NCBI RefSeq assembly: GCF_000247815.1
Contig: NC_021673.1
Location: 35,789,194-35,853,193 of the forward strand
Direction: 5' to 3'
DNA: 64,000 bases
Source of the DNA: Ficedula albicollis
Lineage: Eukaryota; Chordata; Aves; Passeriformes; Muscicapidae
The translations under genes were made by a program, and so were the position numbers. Every line of letters starts with the position of its first letter. Position 1 is the stretch's first letter. Positions 26,412 to 39,439 of the stretch are shown in pieces. Under the pieces are notes generated by a model that did not search any database, had not been told where the DNA came from, and was given only the letters and a program-made list of their open reading frames with translations.

Positions 26412-29400
26412 CTATAGATATTTTCAGAAAAAGTATCCAGAATCAGCTCTTACTGAACCTTATTTTTCATTGTAAAATCTGGGCAAGTCTTCTTATCTCA
26501 TATATGATCCCTTCAGTCTAGCAAATTTTATCTCAGTAGTTGCTGGAATTTCCTCCACATCCCTTTTTTTCTTCAGTCTTTCATTTACTTTATTTTTCAT
26601 TTTATTAGAGTGTTGTCTTAGGACTAAAACATACGGATGGTATAAGCAGAAAGTGTTTTCAAAAAAGCGTTTTTTCCTGCTGTTCTTAAGCATTATTGCA
26701 TTTCTTATTGAAAAAATAATCTCTCAGCCATCCATGGCTTTGTCTCCTGTTTTCTTCTCATAGTGACACTTTCTGATACAGCTCTCTGTAGCCAAACAGG
26801 TGAGTAATAAGGAATCTTTAGAATATTTACAATAAAGAAGCTGATAGATTTCCTTTATTCCTCAGTTCTCCCCTTTTACTTCTTCCCTTTATCTTCCTGT
26901 AGAGAAAAGAATTGGGTAGGGGTGGTTCCTGGTTCTTTATCTCTGCTTAGGGTGTCTGTGGTATCTGGTGCTGTCTTCAAATGACTTTTTCATAGGAAAA
27001 TATTTCCCCAAATTTAATAGGAGCTTTTTCAGAGCTTCTGTCAGGTCTTATGAAGGCCTTACAACTTAGTAGGGTCCTCTTACTACATCTCAGTTTTTTA
27101 TTCTTGAACGGTTTTTTGCAGGGTGCATGCAGTTAATAGACATTTTTGGTAATACCCGAACAAGATGATGGGATAGTTTATTTTAAAATTCATTTCTACT
27201 TTACCATTCCATTACTGGGATAATGCACTTCTGTTTTTTTATTGTTTGTTCATTTAATCAACACTGCATTTGGACTCTTCTTCAGTATTAGGCTTTTCAT
27301 TTTCCTGTGGTCAGTTCAAATGATCAATTGTATCAGCATATGCCAAGACAAATCCCCAGTTCCTCTTAAAATGCCAACGGTAGAGATGTTCAGAAGTAGT
27401 TGAAGAAACCAAATGCTCAAAGGATTAAACCAGGAAACTGGGAAGACCTGCTCATGTTCTGAATGCAGAGCAGCCTGGCTGGAGTGCCCAACACCCTTTT
27501 GGACTGCCATTTCTGGTCCCTGCCCAACAGCAGCATGTGCTGCACATCACTCAGCTCGTGCTAATCTACTCACAGGCTGATAATCCCAGCCACATGGGCA
27601 CCCACAGTTTTGGTGATGTGCACTGACTCTCTCATTGTGAATTGATCTGCAAATCCACCGTCGCTCTAATTCTCCTCTAATTAGCAGTAATCTGTCAATT
27701 CTTTTTTGGCACATGAGGTCTTGTTTCCAGCCCATGAGAACTGACTCAGCAGAGCTGCTGTGCAGCTCTGATGTTTTGGCTTGCTTTTCCCTTTTATTAT
27801 TATTTTTTTAAAAATTATTTTTGGTTGCTTTTGCATCTTTATATTCTGAGGAAAGGTTTTCTGATTCAATGACTTGAGTTTGAAGAGATGTAAAACATCT
27901 TTACCTGTTTCCCTCTGCTTGAAGAAGCATTTTTTTGGAAAGATGCCCATGTTTTGTGAAGTCCTCTTCCCCTTTGAGGAATATTTCCCTGACTTCTCAG
28001 AGTAAAAGGTCTGTCAGTTTTTTCTCCAGTTTTATGAAGAAAGGACCACTATTAAGCTCTTTCAGTTACTGAAAAACTAGAGATGCCTTTCCATGATAAA
28101 ACAATTTACCATGAATCACTGTTTGCTTATCGTGAGAGCAATGTAGAGGTGGTATTGAACTTAATTGTGTTATTTTTTGGTAATATTTGTATCATGATAA
28201 GGAATTCTAAAAAGAAAGGATGAGGAATATTAAAAACTGCTTGTGATTGACTTGTTTTTTTCTATCAATGGTCTTCTGATAATGTCAACTCATCATCCTT
28301 TGGTATTTATAATCATGATGTTTTGTCTGAATCAGGTAGCTTCTAGTACAAATTCTCACTGGAACAATATTCCTGGTGGTTTACTTTTGTGAGTGCTACA
28401 CTAAATTGCACCGTTCACGGGGGAAAAGGAAAGCAGCACAACACAAATGTCTTAAGTAGTATGTCTACTTTGTATGATAGCAAACATAAAACAAATACTA
28501 CAAATGTGTACAATATCAAATATTGTTTCCATCTACGGTTTCTTAAGGCCAAATCAGACTTGCCCTGGTACTAAGTCTTGCCAATAGCCAGAGACCAAAA
28601 GTAAGCCAGACTTTCATGAGAGCAGCACTTTCACAGAAACATGAGGCAGCCATGTGTGTGAGTACTTCATCCACATGTATTAGGCATCTATTTACTTTTT
28701 TTCACACATTACATTATTGAAAAAAACCAAGCTATCAACTTCTAATTTTTGGCTATTTTTCTTAGGGATTTTTAAAGCATCACAAAAGTTCATGGGGAAG
28801 CAGGATCTCTAGGAACTGAATATCAAGCCTTTTGAATATCAATACAGGCCCTTTGTACTTCACTTTGCTGGACCATATTAATTCACTTTAGACTTTGTTA
28901 CGCTATAATAGTGTTCAGGATTTTTTCTAAAATTAGTCCTGCAGGAAATATTTGATGTGAAATTGCTTTGATTTGAATAAGAAAAGGGGCTGCAAATCAG
29001 CATGCTTTGGACAATGTCCTGCAAGGACAAAAAAGCTGTCAGAGCTGGGTATAAGTATCATTTTGCATAGCCTGGAAGTCTGGAAGCATTTATAGATTCT
29101 ATGGGGGCATTTGATTTGGAATGTTCGTGAAGGGAGTGGACAAACGAAAAAAATTGCAAGCCTCAAACTATATATATTTCAAATCTAGGCTGCTCTCAGA
29201 AATGGTGGCTGCAGATTATTTGGTTTCTTTTCTCTGTGGAAATACTGCCTTGGATTTTTGTGATCTAATCAACAGAAATAAGCAAAGAAGTAGGTTTTTT
29301 TCCCAAGGTGGGTGGTAAGGACTACAATATTTCTAGGAGTCTTTCAAGTAAGTGTGTAGGATCTATCTATCATGTAGCCCTAATTCATATTATAATGGAA

Positions 29401-32400
29401 GATTCAAGACAGTATATTTTTGCTGTAACGTATCACTGAAGCTCAAAAACAGGGAGGAAGGCTGGGAGGGAGGGAAGGAAAGTGAGAATTGGCCTGGGCT
29501 AGACACAAATGAGTTAGAGCAGATAAACTGAATGTATTCCCTCATTCGTAGACATTCAGCACGAGGCATCACTGCTGAGGTGATGGGTGAGAACAAGGAA
29601 GCCTTGGGGATAAGGCACAATATTCCAGTCAGGGACTTTGGAGATACACATAAATGTTTAGAGTTTTGTTTTTTTTCCCCAGGGTAATCTTTGGGCCCTT
29701 TGGGCTTGTGTCTTATTAATACACATAGATGAGCACAAGTGAAGCTGTTCTTCTGCAAAAAGCTGGACATGTCTTTAAGGCCAAATTCTTTTTGCACTGT
29801 GAAGAAGTGGGACACGGAAGCAACATATCCTGGGGTTGAGGACAGAGGAAGCTGTAGACAGTGTTTAAAAAATCTGCCTTACGTAAAACCTGCCTCGCCT
29901 CCTGCTTCTGCTCCCTGGGTCTCCTCAAAGGAGCATATGACTTCTGTGAATGGACAGGTCAGGCACTGAGTAATGCTTTGGCTCAGTGTTTACAACAGAG
30001 GTAATGGATGCTGGCGGGGGAGCACCCTGGGTGATCTGTCCCATCTGTTAAGATCTGCTAGGGACTCTGCTGGAGATAGCTCAGTGTATTATCTTTCTAT
30101 GAATCATCATTGCTCCTCTAACAGCGTGCAGAACTCAGTGCAGCATAGCTGATAATGCTTTGAGTACACCTTAGGTAAGAAAGCTATTTTCTACTGTTCC
30201 TGCTCTGTGCTGCTGTCTTATGAATCTTATTTTTTAAACTCACTTTTACATTATTCTTCTCCTCTGAGAGCTGCTGCTGTGTTAACCTTCCACGAGAATC
30301 TCAGAGCAGCAGAGCACATTTGTAGCAGTTTACTGCAATGTAATGTTTTATTTCTTTTTGTTACAGTTTTACTTGTTTCTAAGCAAATAGAGTCATTTTG
30401 AGAGATTTTCCCCAAATTTGGACATACCAGGGATGAATTTGGCCTGCAGACAGAATAGAAAATAATGGACAGAATGTCAATTATTACCTTGGAGCTTAAT
30501 GAAATCTGAATGACCAGTGGAGTTTCTCCAAACACACTTTTTAAATAGAAGAAGTGAGTTCTTGCTCTCTTTAATCAGATTGTTGGCTAAGGTTCAGAAA
30601 TCATTTGGCAAAATTATGTAGCTTATTCAAGCTAGGTTTACCTAATAGTTCATAATGGAGGAAAACCTTGCATCGTGCTCAACCTTCAAGATCACAACCA
30701 ACCTTCAAAATTCCAGACTAAAATATAAGGAAGAAATGAATATAGCAATGCCCAGAGAAATACCTTTATTCCCAAATAGCTCAGCTGTAATAAGACGAGG
30801 TTGTTGTTTTAAATAACAAGTTTAAGCCTTCATAAGACCAGGATTTTAATAAACAACATTTATCCTGTATTGCCTTTGTAAAATTTAGTTTTCTAATAAA
30901 GTTACAGTTTGATAGGTAAGTAATAATATATGTTGATTACAATTAAAGATTACTTTTATAGTTGATCTATTATTTCTTTTTGCTAACCAGCAGAGTGCTT
31001 TGTTTTCATGTATCAGTGAAGAGACAGCTTGCCTTTTAGACTGTGTGGAAAAACCCTAAAGGTTATTATGTTAAAAAATAGCAAATGATATCTCTTATTT
31101 ATTGGAATACTTGTTCTTATTCACTGTTGGGTAGAAATGCCTTTGGATAGAAAGAGAAAATCAAACAACAGTGCAGAAGATCAGCTTTCTGGAAAAAAAA
31201 ATCTGATCTGCCAAATGAAAAGAAAGTATATAGAATATTCTGGATACATGGGAAAATTGTGATTCACTTAAAATTCATTTATTTTAAAGAAATTTTACCC
31301 ATGAATGATTTAATTAATATTTCTGCTCATTCAGTCCTTCAGAACTTTAGAATTAGCATGTCCAAGCCCCTCAGACTTTTTATTCGTAGCTTGGAAACAA
31401 ATAACAAATTTCCCTACTATTCAAATCCAAGTAAATTTCTCAGTTTAGATGAACTGATTATTGACTTCCAAAGCTGAATAAACAGAAATGAGGAGGATGT
31501 TATCTCTGGAGCTGCAAATGAGCCTATATTGGTCATGAGTTTATCCCTTAACTTACTGTGTTTCCATGGGGCAAGGAAAAGACTCCTCCAACTCAGTTCT
31601 TGGTAATGGTTGAAAATAACCTTCAGCAAATATATATTTATTAATTGTGATTATTTTAAAATAATTTCAAAAATCTGAATTTAAAAAAGATAAGTAGGTG
31701 ACCATAATTTCAAATAAACAGCCACAATTTTAAAAGGAGAGCACTAAATAAAAAAAATATTCTTATATGGCAGAAGCATGTTTGCTATTTGTCCAAAAAT
31801 TGTTGTTGCCTTTGATTATAGACAAGTGTGCAGAAATTGCACCTATGGCCACCATTCTCACTAAAACTTCCAAACGAGGACACACTCTGATTCAGGATAC
31901 ACCTGTCCACAAGGCTGGATCCAGAAATGGAGAGGCAGGGTGGCCTGCAGTATCTTTGCATCAAAGGGAATTACCATCTTGTGCATTAGGTGTCACTGCT
32001 GCCTAGCCACTCGGGATGAAGCCTCCTGCAGGACGAGCTAAGGCTCGGTGGGATACCCAGAGAGATGTTGTGGGGGACTGCAGAGAGACCCCATCCCTTT
32101 CCTCCTCTTCTCAAAGTTCTTCTGTGCAGCTCCTCCTCAGCTGAGGTTTATCTGTGTTGGACCAGTCATTTCCTTCAGTGATCAGCCCTGGGCTAAGAGT
32201 ATCTAAAGTGTGATGCTCAATAAAGCTTCTGGAGAGATGGAGAATCTCATCATGGCCCGTGAGGTCTGGGCAGAGCTGCACCACTCACCTGTAGTTTTAC
32301 CCAAGAGGGAAAATGTCCTGGTGGGTCAATGTAGAGGAGGTTTCCATTTGGCAAGTAAATAAAGAACAAATGACTGATGAGAAGAACACTCAGTTCCAAA

Positions 32401-33177
32401 GGAAAATGGACATTTGAGGCCATTGGGTTAGACTTTGGGAAAGAGACTGCTACATAAAGGATACTGTAATACTAGAGGGGAAAAATGTCTGTGTTTGGGC
32501 AGAACAGGAAAATTTTCAGCGTTTGTTCATGAAATATTGAAGTGCTCTTAGGTATTTTCTTTGCAATGTGTGGCAATCTCACAACCCATGGGTCGAAGCT
32601 GCTTGAGATCATATTCTCCAGTTTGAGAGTAAAAGTCAGAATCCAGGTTGCACTTCAGGCTATAACTTTTTTGTGTGATAATGCAGATAAAAGCTTCTTT
32701 TCTAAGTGCCAAAAGAATGTCATTACCTCCCCACAGTTCCTCCACAGATGTATTTTCCTGACCTTGTTCTGTTTCCTTAATTACATGTATGTCAATTGGG
32801 ACGTGGAGCCTGCAATCATCTGCACTTCTATGCAGCTCTTTAGTGGAGAAGACTTTGAGAAATCTTCCTCCCAACATTCTGCTGATTAACCAGTGAATAT
32901 TGCCTGGGTTCAGGTGGGAAAGTGAGAGAGACTGGCCTAAAGTTTAGGATATCTTTAAGTTAATGGCAGAGGTGGTATAGGTATCATTTCAGTGCAAGGT
33001 GAATAAAAAACAACCTATGGAATTCGTGCATGTGTTTAAAACCAAAAGATTAAAATATATTATTCCTTTATTCCAGCTAAGTCAAAGGATATGGCACGGT
33101 TTTTTTTTTCCCATGGAAGTATAATTAAACTATACAAAATAACAATGATAATACTTTCCTTGCTCTTTCAATACTAA
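26412..33177. other. Unique AT-rich sequence, no gene recognised
   Basis: Long unique stretch. Open frames on both strands at 32542-32889 (115 codons plus, 109 codons minus) and 29390-29815 (141 codons minus) show no domain I can name. Minor word repetitions occur near 28820 and 30685. No CpG enrichment. Confidence 0.55.
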
Positions 33178-34085
33178 GAAAGCAAAATCCTAAAGGAAAA
33201 AGAGATTTGTCCAGTTTTATATAAGATCTGAACAGCTTCCAATAAAAGCAGTTAGGCAAATATCTCTCAGAAAGGTTGAAGTCAGCAAAGAGCAGTGGGG
33301 TTTTACCCCTGAAGCATGTTTATTATCTGTACAAACCCAGCCCATCAGTGTGGGGCCCTACAGCAGTGATGCAGCTTGATTTCAGTCAGACCAGCTGATG
33401 TGGCAGCAGTAGCAGCAATGCTGCTTTGACACTTTGGAAGTGTTGTCATTGTCTGGCTGTGCTTGGGTTTTGGATCCAAATGTGTCAGGTCTGAAAATAA
33501 TCAACCTGGGGCCAGCCCTGAGACATCTGAGAGGAACTCCTTGAAGAGAGCAGCAAAGCTGGGGACAGGGCTGGAAGGTGTGTCCTGTGAGGGGTGAGCA
33601 CATTGCTCTTCCCAGCTACAAGGGGAGGGAGATGCTGATCCCTTCTCCCTGGGATCCAGTGAGAGGACACGTGGGAATGCCTCACAGCTGCACCAGAGGA
33701 GGCTCAGACTGGATATAAGGAAATGTCTCTTTACCAAGCAAGTGGTCAAACACTGGAACAGGCTTCCTAGAGAGCTGGTCCATGCCCCACACCTGTCGGT
33801 GCTTAACAGGCATCTGGACAAAGCCCTTAATAACCTGCTTTTTCTTTTGGCCAGGTCTAAAGTGGTCAGCCAGTTGGACTGGATGATCACAGTAGGTCCC
33901 TTCTAACTGGACTGCTCTATTCTGTAGCTAATCTTCACATTTCATCTAATTGAAGATGTCTAACTTCCAGAGAAGAAGAATTGTGCCCTGCAAGTATGTC
34001 TGTATTCCCAGTGAAAGTCAGCAGACTTTAAATACAGATGCAGATGTGTATCAGAGTTGATCAGAGGAATCCCATACTTGGCAAT
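33178..34085. repeat. 908-bp segment, copy 1 of a tandem duplication (contains CR1)
   Basis: Repeated at 34190-35097 at a constant offset of 1012. Two substitutions were found by eye (cacagctg/caaagctg and aagtggtc/aagaggtc), about 99.8% identity. The antisense open frames inside it are therefore also duplicated and carry no gene meaning. Confidence 0.96.
33500..33925 (+). mobile_element. CR1-type LINE 3'-end fragment (first copy)
   Basis: A recognisable series of avian CR1 3'-end words in order: GCTGCACCAGAGGAGG, GACTGGATATAAGGAAATG, TTTACCAAGCAAGTGG, ACACTGGAACAGGCTTCC, CCCTTAATAACCTG, GTTGGACTGGATGATCAC, GTAGGTCCCTTCTAACTGG and a final CTATTCTGT. CR1 is the dominant non-LTR retrotransposon of birds and is usually 5'-truncated, as here. 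The left boundary is approximate. No reverse transcriptase coding is present. Confidence 0.8.
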
Positions 34086-34189
34086 AAATGCAAAATCCTA
34101 AGTGAAAAAAAGATTTATCCAGTTTTATATAAGATCTGAACAGCTTTCAATAAAAGGAGTTAGGCAAATATCTCTCAGAAAGGTTGAAG
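34086..34189. repeat. Divergent partial third copy between the two 908-bp copies
   Basis: About 100 bases resemble the first 105 bases of the unit (33182 onward, offset 908) but differ at several sites, such as ctaaagg/ctaagtg, ttgtcc/ttatcc and gcagtt/ggagtt. It is clearly older than the 99.8% duplication. The true unit is probably 1012 bp (33178-34189), with a truncated second copy. Confidence 0.85.
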
Positions 34190-35097
34190 GAAAGCAAAAT
34201 CCTAAAGGAAAAAGAGATTTGTCCAGTTTTATATAAGATCTGAACAGCTTCCAATAAAAGCAGTTAGGCAAATATCTCTCAGAAAGGTTGAAGTCAGCAA
34301 AGAGCAGTGGGGTTTTACCCCTGAAGCATGTTTATTATCTGTACAAACCCAGCCCATCAGTGTGGGGCCCTACAGCAGTGATGCAGCTTGATTTCAGTCA
34401 GACCAGCTGATGTGGCAGCAGTAGCAGCAATGCTGCTTTGACACTTTGGAAGTGTTGTCATTGTCTGGCTGTGCTTGGGTTTTGGATCCAAATGTGTCAG
34501 GTCTGAAAATAATCAACCTGGGGCCAGCCCTGAGACATCTGAGAGGAACTCCTTGAAGAGAGCAGCAAAGCTGGGGACAGGGCTGGAAGGTGTGTCCTGT
34601 GAGGGGTGAGCACATTGCTCTTCCCAGCTACAAGGGGAGGGAGATGCTGATCCCTTCTCCCTGGGATCCAGTGAGAGGACACGTGGGAATGCCTCAAAGC
34701 TGCACCAGAGGAGGCTCAGACTGGATATAAGGAAATGTCTCTTTACCAAGCAAGTGGTCAAACACTGGAACAGGCTTCCTAGAGAGCTGGTCCATGCCCC
34801 ACACCTGTCGGTGCTTAACAGGCATCTGGACAAAGCCCTTAATAACCTGCTTTTTCTTTTGGCCAGGTCTAAAGAGGTCAGCCAGTTGGACTGGATGATC
34901 ACAGTAGGTCCCTTCTAACTGGACTGCTCTATTCTGTAGCTAATCTTCACATTTCATCTAATTGAAGATGTCTAACTTCCAGAGAAGAAGAATTGTGCCC
35001 TGCAAGTATGTCTGTATTCCCAGTGAAAGTCAGCAGACTTTAAATACAGATGCAGATGTGTATCAGAGTTGATCAGAGGAATCCCATACTTGGCAAT
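34190..35097. repeat. 908-bp segment, copy 2 of the tandem duplication
   Basis: Near-identical to 33178-34085. It ends at ACTTGGCAAT and continues into unique TTGAATCACC sequence. Confidence 0.96.
34512..34937 (+). mobile_element. CR1-type LINE 3'-end fragment (duplicated copy)
   Basis: The same fragment as at 33500-33925, carried in the second copy of the tandem duplication. It is not an independent insertion. Confidence 0.8.
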
Positions 35098-37988
35098 TTG
35101 AATCACCAGTTTTAACAATGACATAAAGAGCAAGATTCCATTTTTAAAATTGTGATGCTTAAACTTGTTCTGCCTTCTCTTTTTTTTTTACCCTTTCCTA
35201 TAGAAGGCTCTTTTTCGTTGGTTAAAGAAGCAGTTAAAACAAATGAACACTTCAAGCTCAATTTGATACTTGGTTGTGGTTTTGGGATATTTTCACCCCC
35301 AAAAAGACATAATACATCTAGATATGCTTATATAGCAATTAAATATTTTAATCTTTATCTAGACTCTCAATATTTATCTATATTTCATCATATTAAGAAA
35401 TGGCAAATAAAGCATTTCTTATTTACTGAATTCTAATTTCAACTTTGGTTTTTATCAAGCTGCATTTAGATGGAAACTGTTAACTGTCAAAAGCTAACAT
35501 TATTAATTTTAGTAATTTACTTGTCAGAAAGTATGCAGTAAAGAAAAAAGCTTATGAAATAATTGTTTGGAATGGAAAATTAATAAAGTTAATGAGTCTA
35601 TGAAAGAAACCATGAAGGCATGGTATCTAAGAGTCATATAAAGTAAACTTTGTCCTCAGAAGAGTTTCTGAAAATGCCCAGCCAGCTCAGTGCTCAGCTG
35701 CTTGTATGGTAATTGAGGGACAAAGTCAGTGTGAATTGCATCCTCTGAAATCTTTGTATGCTCTCAAGCCTTTGGGAAGTGGGTACCTTTCCTCCAAGAT
35801 CCGGATTCTCTGTTCTGTGTGAAAGATATACTCTGTTTAATGATTTAAATGAGGATATAAATTTTCTTGCTTTTTTTCCACAACTGTCTAACACATTTCT
35901 TAACAGTATAAGTGGAGGAAAGATTCTTCCCACTCCTGTGAGCTAACTTAAATGCTCAGGGGAAATTCAGGCAAACTTTTTTTTTAGAAAAAGGAGCCTG
36001 AATATGCTTTCAGCCAGGAGAAATGTAAATATCAGAAGTTGCTTAATTGAAAAGGCTGAAAATAATGTAAATATTTAATGTAGTGCATGAATTTGCAATG
36101 TATTTATAAGGTGAGCTGACCTCAAAAGTTTCCTTAACTACATATAAGAGTAGCACCTTTTATCTCATTGGAGTTTAAGGAGAGCTCATTGATCCAGAAT
36201 ATTTTTAAAGTGTACATAAACAGTTTTCAGGTATTAAATCTTGGCCTGAATGCAGGGTGTTATAAAATCAAATGTAATTTTAAGCAGACCTATTTTTTTA
36301 TAATAAAAATATGTTTAAATGGGAAAAAATATTAGCTGCTATAAAGTAGCAAATTTTATCCATCCTGCTAGAATTGTTTAAAAATGCATCAGTTTTATAG
36401 GTTATTTTGGCTCATGCAAATTAAAATTTATCAGGCTGGCTGAGGCAGGTGATGCCAATGGCCTATGGTCTTTTTGTCCAAGGGACTGAAGGTCTGGTAG
36501 CTAGACAGTGAGTTTGGAGCAGCTTGGATTCTGATCAAGCTGAAGGCCTTAGACAGAGAGACTATTTATTGCCTTGGCCAGGAAAATAAGAAGGCATTGT
36601 GGAGGTTGACAAACTAGCCATGAAAAGAATTCCTTGACTCCAGAGAGACACAAACCTACCTTCTCAGCAGGGAGTGGATGACCAGGCTGGAAACCAAGCC
36701 ACATCTTCTTTTGAATAAAGAAGATATGCCCTGTGAGAGTCCTGGTGGAAGCAGGTGGGTGCAGAGCCTACCTATGTGCCTTTTCTGTGGCTGTGGCTCA
36801 TCTCTTCTGCCTGTTCCCTCTGCCACTCAAACTCATCCTCATCACCTTCTCCTTCTGCTGCCAGGAGCATCCTGGGCAGTGGGTGATGCAGCAGCAGCAG
36901 CCAGGGGCTTGCCCAGGTCCTTGTGAAGCAGGGAGAAGAGACATGAAAAGTGAAGAGAATGTGTGGGTCATGGAAAAATGCACCAGCAGCTCATGTGTCC
37001 CTTAGATGGCCAAACCACAACTGGGAACACCTAACACAGCTCAGTCACACTTGTCCTTGTGAAGCTTTACTCACTTTTTACACTGCTCATGCAACAGCAG
37101 GTAAGTAAATAACCAAAAGGAAGCAATTCAAGCAGAGCAGTTCAACAACCTCCCATGTCTCCTCTGAGCAGCATTATCAGCTGGGCCTTTGCCCTGAGGG
37201 ACACATTTCTTTGGGAAAAGCCAAGAAGGTTGTTATGTCTGGACAAAATACTGCTTTTCTTTACTGACATTTCTCTTTAAGGAAAAGGTGTTTAGAAGAA
37301 AAGTTAAGCTCAGAATATTAAGCCTGCCTCAAATGGATGTGTCACTTTTATTGGAATTCTAATTAAACATAGACTCATAAAAAAGAATACCTTCCCAATT
37401 TAAATATGACTAGCTCTCATGTCTGTATGATCCCAAAACTTATGATGACAGATTAATGGCTTGACTGAAAGTCTGTCATAACCTGGTAGGATAAAGCTAA
37501 TCCAAATCGACTATATGCCATGATTTAATGACACAAAGTTATTGAAAAGTACAAGAATAATTAAGTGGAAATATAATGGAGGAAGCATTTTTCTGAGCTC
37601 TGGCACTGTGGACAGAGCCTGCCACCTGATATGGTTGGTTAGAATAGCAGGTCTGGAGTAGTAATACATTTTTATGCTACTTTTTAAAGACACTGTGGCT
37701 CAAGTAGTCCATCAGTAAAATTTGTTCTGAAAAAAATCATGACAGTTTTGGCAGTTATAAAACAGAGGTGCTTTGTTCAACTGGGTGACACTAATTACAG
37801 GTAAGAGCTCTATAAACACACTTCTTTGTTCTCTGGAAGCTGGAGAACTTACAATAAAACCCTGGCATAACAAAAATGTCATCTAAAAACAAACAGAAAA
37901 TAGCTGTATTTTAATTGAACACTGATAAGAATATAAGTTAGAGGAACTTAAGCTTAATTTTGAGGCTTTGTTTTTTTTCTTTCAACAG
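35098..37988. other. Unique AT-rich sequence, no gene recognised
   Basis: Unique sequence with a mildly GC-richer patch at about 36680-36960. Overlapping open frames on both strands there have no recognisable product. Confidence 0.55.
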
Positions 37989-38136
37989 TGGTATTGGAAA
38001 GGTCTTTGGAATCCCTCGATCTGGGTCATTCAGTGGTGTCGCATGCAGGCTGAGCTGTGCACTGATCCAAGCTAGTCAGCTTCATGAGCTTGTTATTTTG
38101 GTCTACATCTCTGTGTCTGCTGAAGACTGGCTACAG
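37989..38136 (+). other. Candidate internal exon by splice context only
   Basis: A long polypyrimidine stretch ending TTTTTTTTCTTTCAACAG (AG at 37987-37988) is followed by 148 bases open in one frame and then CTACAG|GTACAG, a reasonable donor at 37137+1000 (GT at 38137-38138). The open frame begins one base into the segment and ends on a codon boundary. The roughly 49-residue translation matches nothing I know, and a chance acceptor/donor pair is quite possible in 64 kb. Confidence 0.2.
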
Positions 38137-38160
38137 GTACAGTGCAGGTGCTTTGTCTAG

Positions 38161-39420
38161 TGATGACCAATGTCAGAGACAGCTGAGTCCTATCAGCATT
38201 ACTTTCTGTCTGAGCCAATGAATCCTAGTATGAGGCTGAATTCAGCTTACATTTGGTTTCAAGATAGAGCCTGGATCCTTGCACAAGTCCTGTACTCCCC
38301 CATGCAGACATAACAGCTTCATTAATGCAATCTGGATTTGCCTGCCTTGTGTTTTCCATTGCACAGGGGAGATGTATGCTAAGACATGTCACTTTCTAAG
38401 GTTGAGGGGAAAGTGGCCAAGTGTAGGTGTCTATTGATAGAGATCAGACTGTTTGCAACAGATTAATTAATTGCAGGTATTATATAAACTGCAGGTGAAA
38501 TTCATCTCCACCATCCCGTATGTCTGAAACCTACATAGCTCATCTGTGCTATTTTTCCAGAGTTCTCTGTATTTGGTGGAGGCAGTACTGCTGTTCCAGA
38601 GGATGAAGTACCACAGAGTGTGCCTGAAGTATGGTATGACAAGCTTTGTCAATGCTTTACATACTATTTATGACATCTGGCCTTAATATATTTCAGACAC
38701 TTTAGTGCAAAGAGTATTTTCAGTATTGCCATACTGAGTATTAATGCAGAACAAACTAAAATGTAAAGATGTTCTGGTTGGCAACTAGAAATATGTATTC
38801 TGTGCAGGTGAGGTATGTTAGGGATGGGTGAGAGAAAGGCATGCAGCAGAAGTCAGGGTGGTGAATGAGGCTACTTTCATAGATGCTGGGGCACTACAGT
38901 GCTGAGCAGCACAAGCAGGCTGGACTGTGCCTGAGAGGCCAATATTTCATCACCTGAATGCAGAGTGAGGGAACAGGAATGATGTCCACATTCATCCTTG
39001 AAAGCCTGACTTCCAACCATTTCTTACTATTTCTGCAGAAGGGCTAACTCCAAGTCACTTTGAAACATCTTCCTTTCTCAGATCCACCTCTCATTTCGCT
39101 GCATTTTGGAAATCCATCAGCTGATCTCTGTGGTGGTGGAGGTGAAGAAGCAAGCAGTGAGCTCTTTGGATGCCGTGATTTTAGAGGCGTGAAGAAAGGT
39201 GGCTGTGGGCTGTTTATGGAATTTTTGCACTCCACCTCAGGGCCCAGTTTATCGAGGGCAGTTTCCATATGCCATATTGGTTTCCATACTCCTTTTATTC
39301 CAAATCCCATCCCACAGGCCAGGCTGTATTTTAATAGCTCGGAAAAAGTTATTATAACTGTCCTTCTGCGAACAGCGGTGGGGATGTTTTCACCAGCTGT
39401 ATACCACAGCCACAGATTCA
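38161..39420. other. Unique sequence leading into a CpG island
   Basis: Non-repetitive and moderately AT-rich. An antisense frame from 39922 extends through this stretch to 39044, but it starts in the CpG island and shows no domain. Confidence 0.5.
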
Positions 39421-39439
39421 CTGGGTAACAGCACGACTG

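Noticed and set aside
33382..34902. Antisense open frames present twice, considered as a duplicated gene
   Set aside because: They are antisense translations of a CR1 fragment carried in a tandem duplication.
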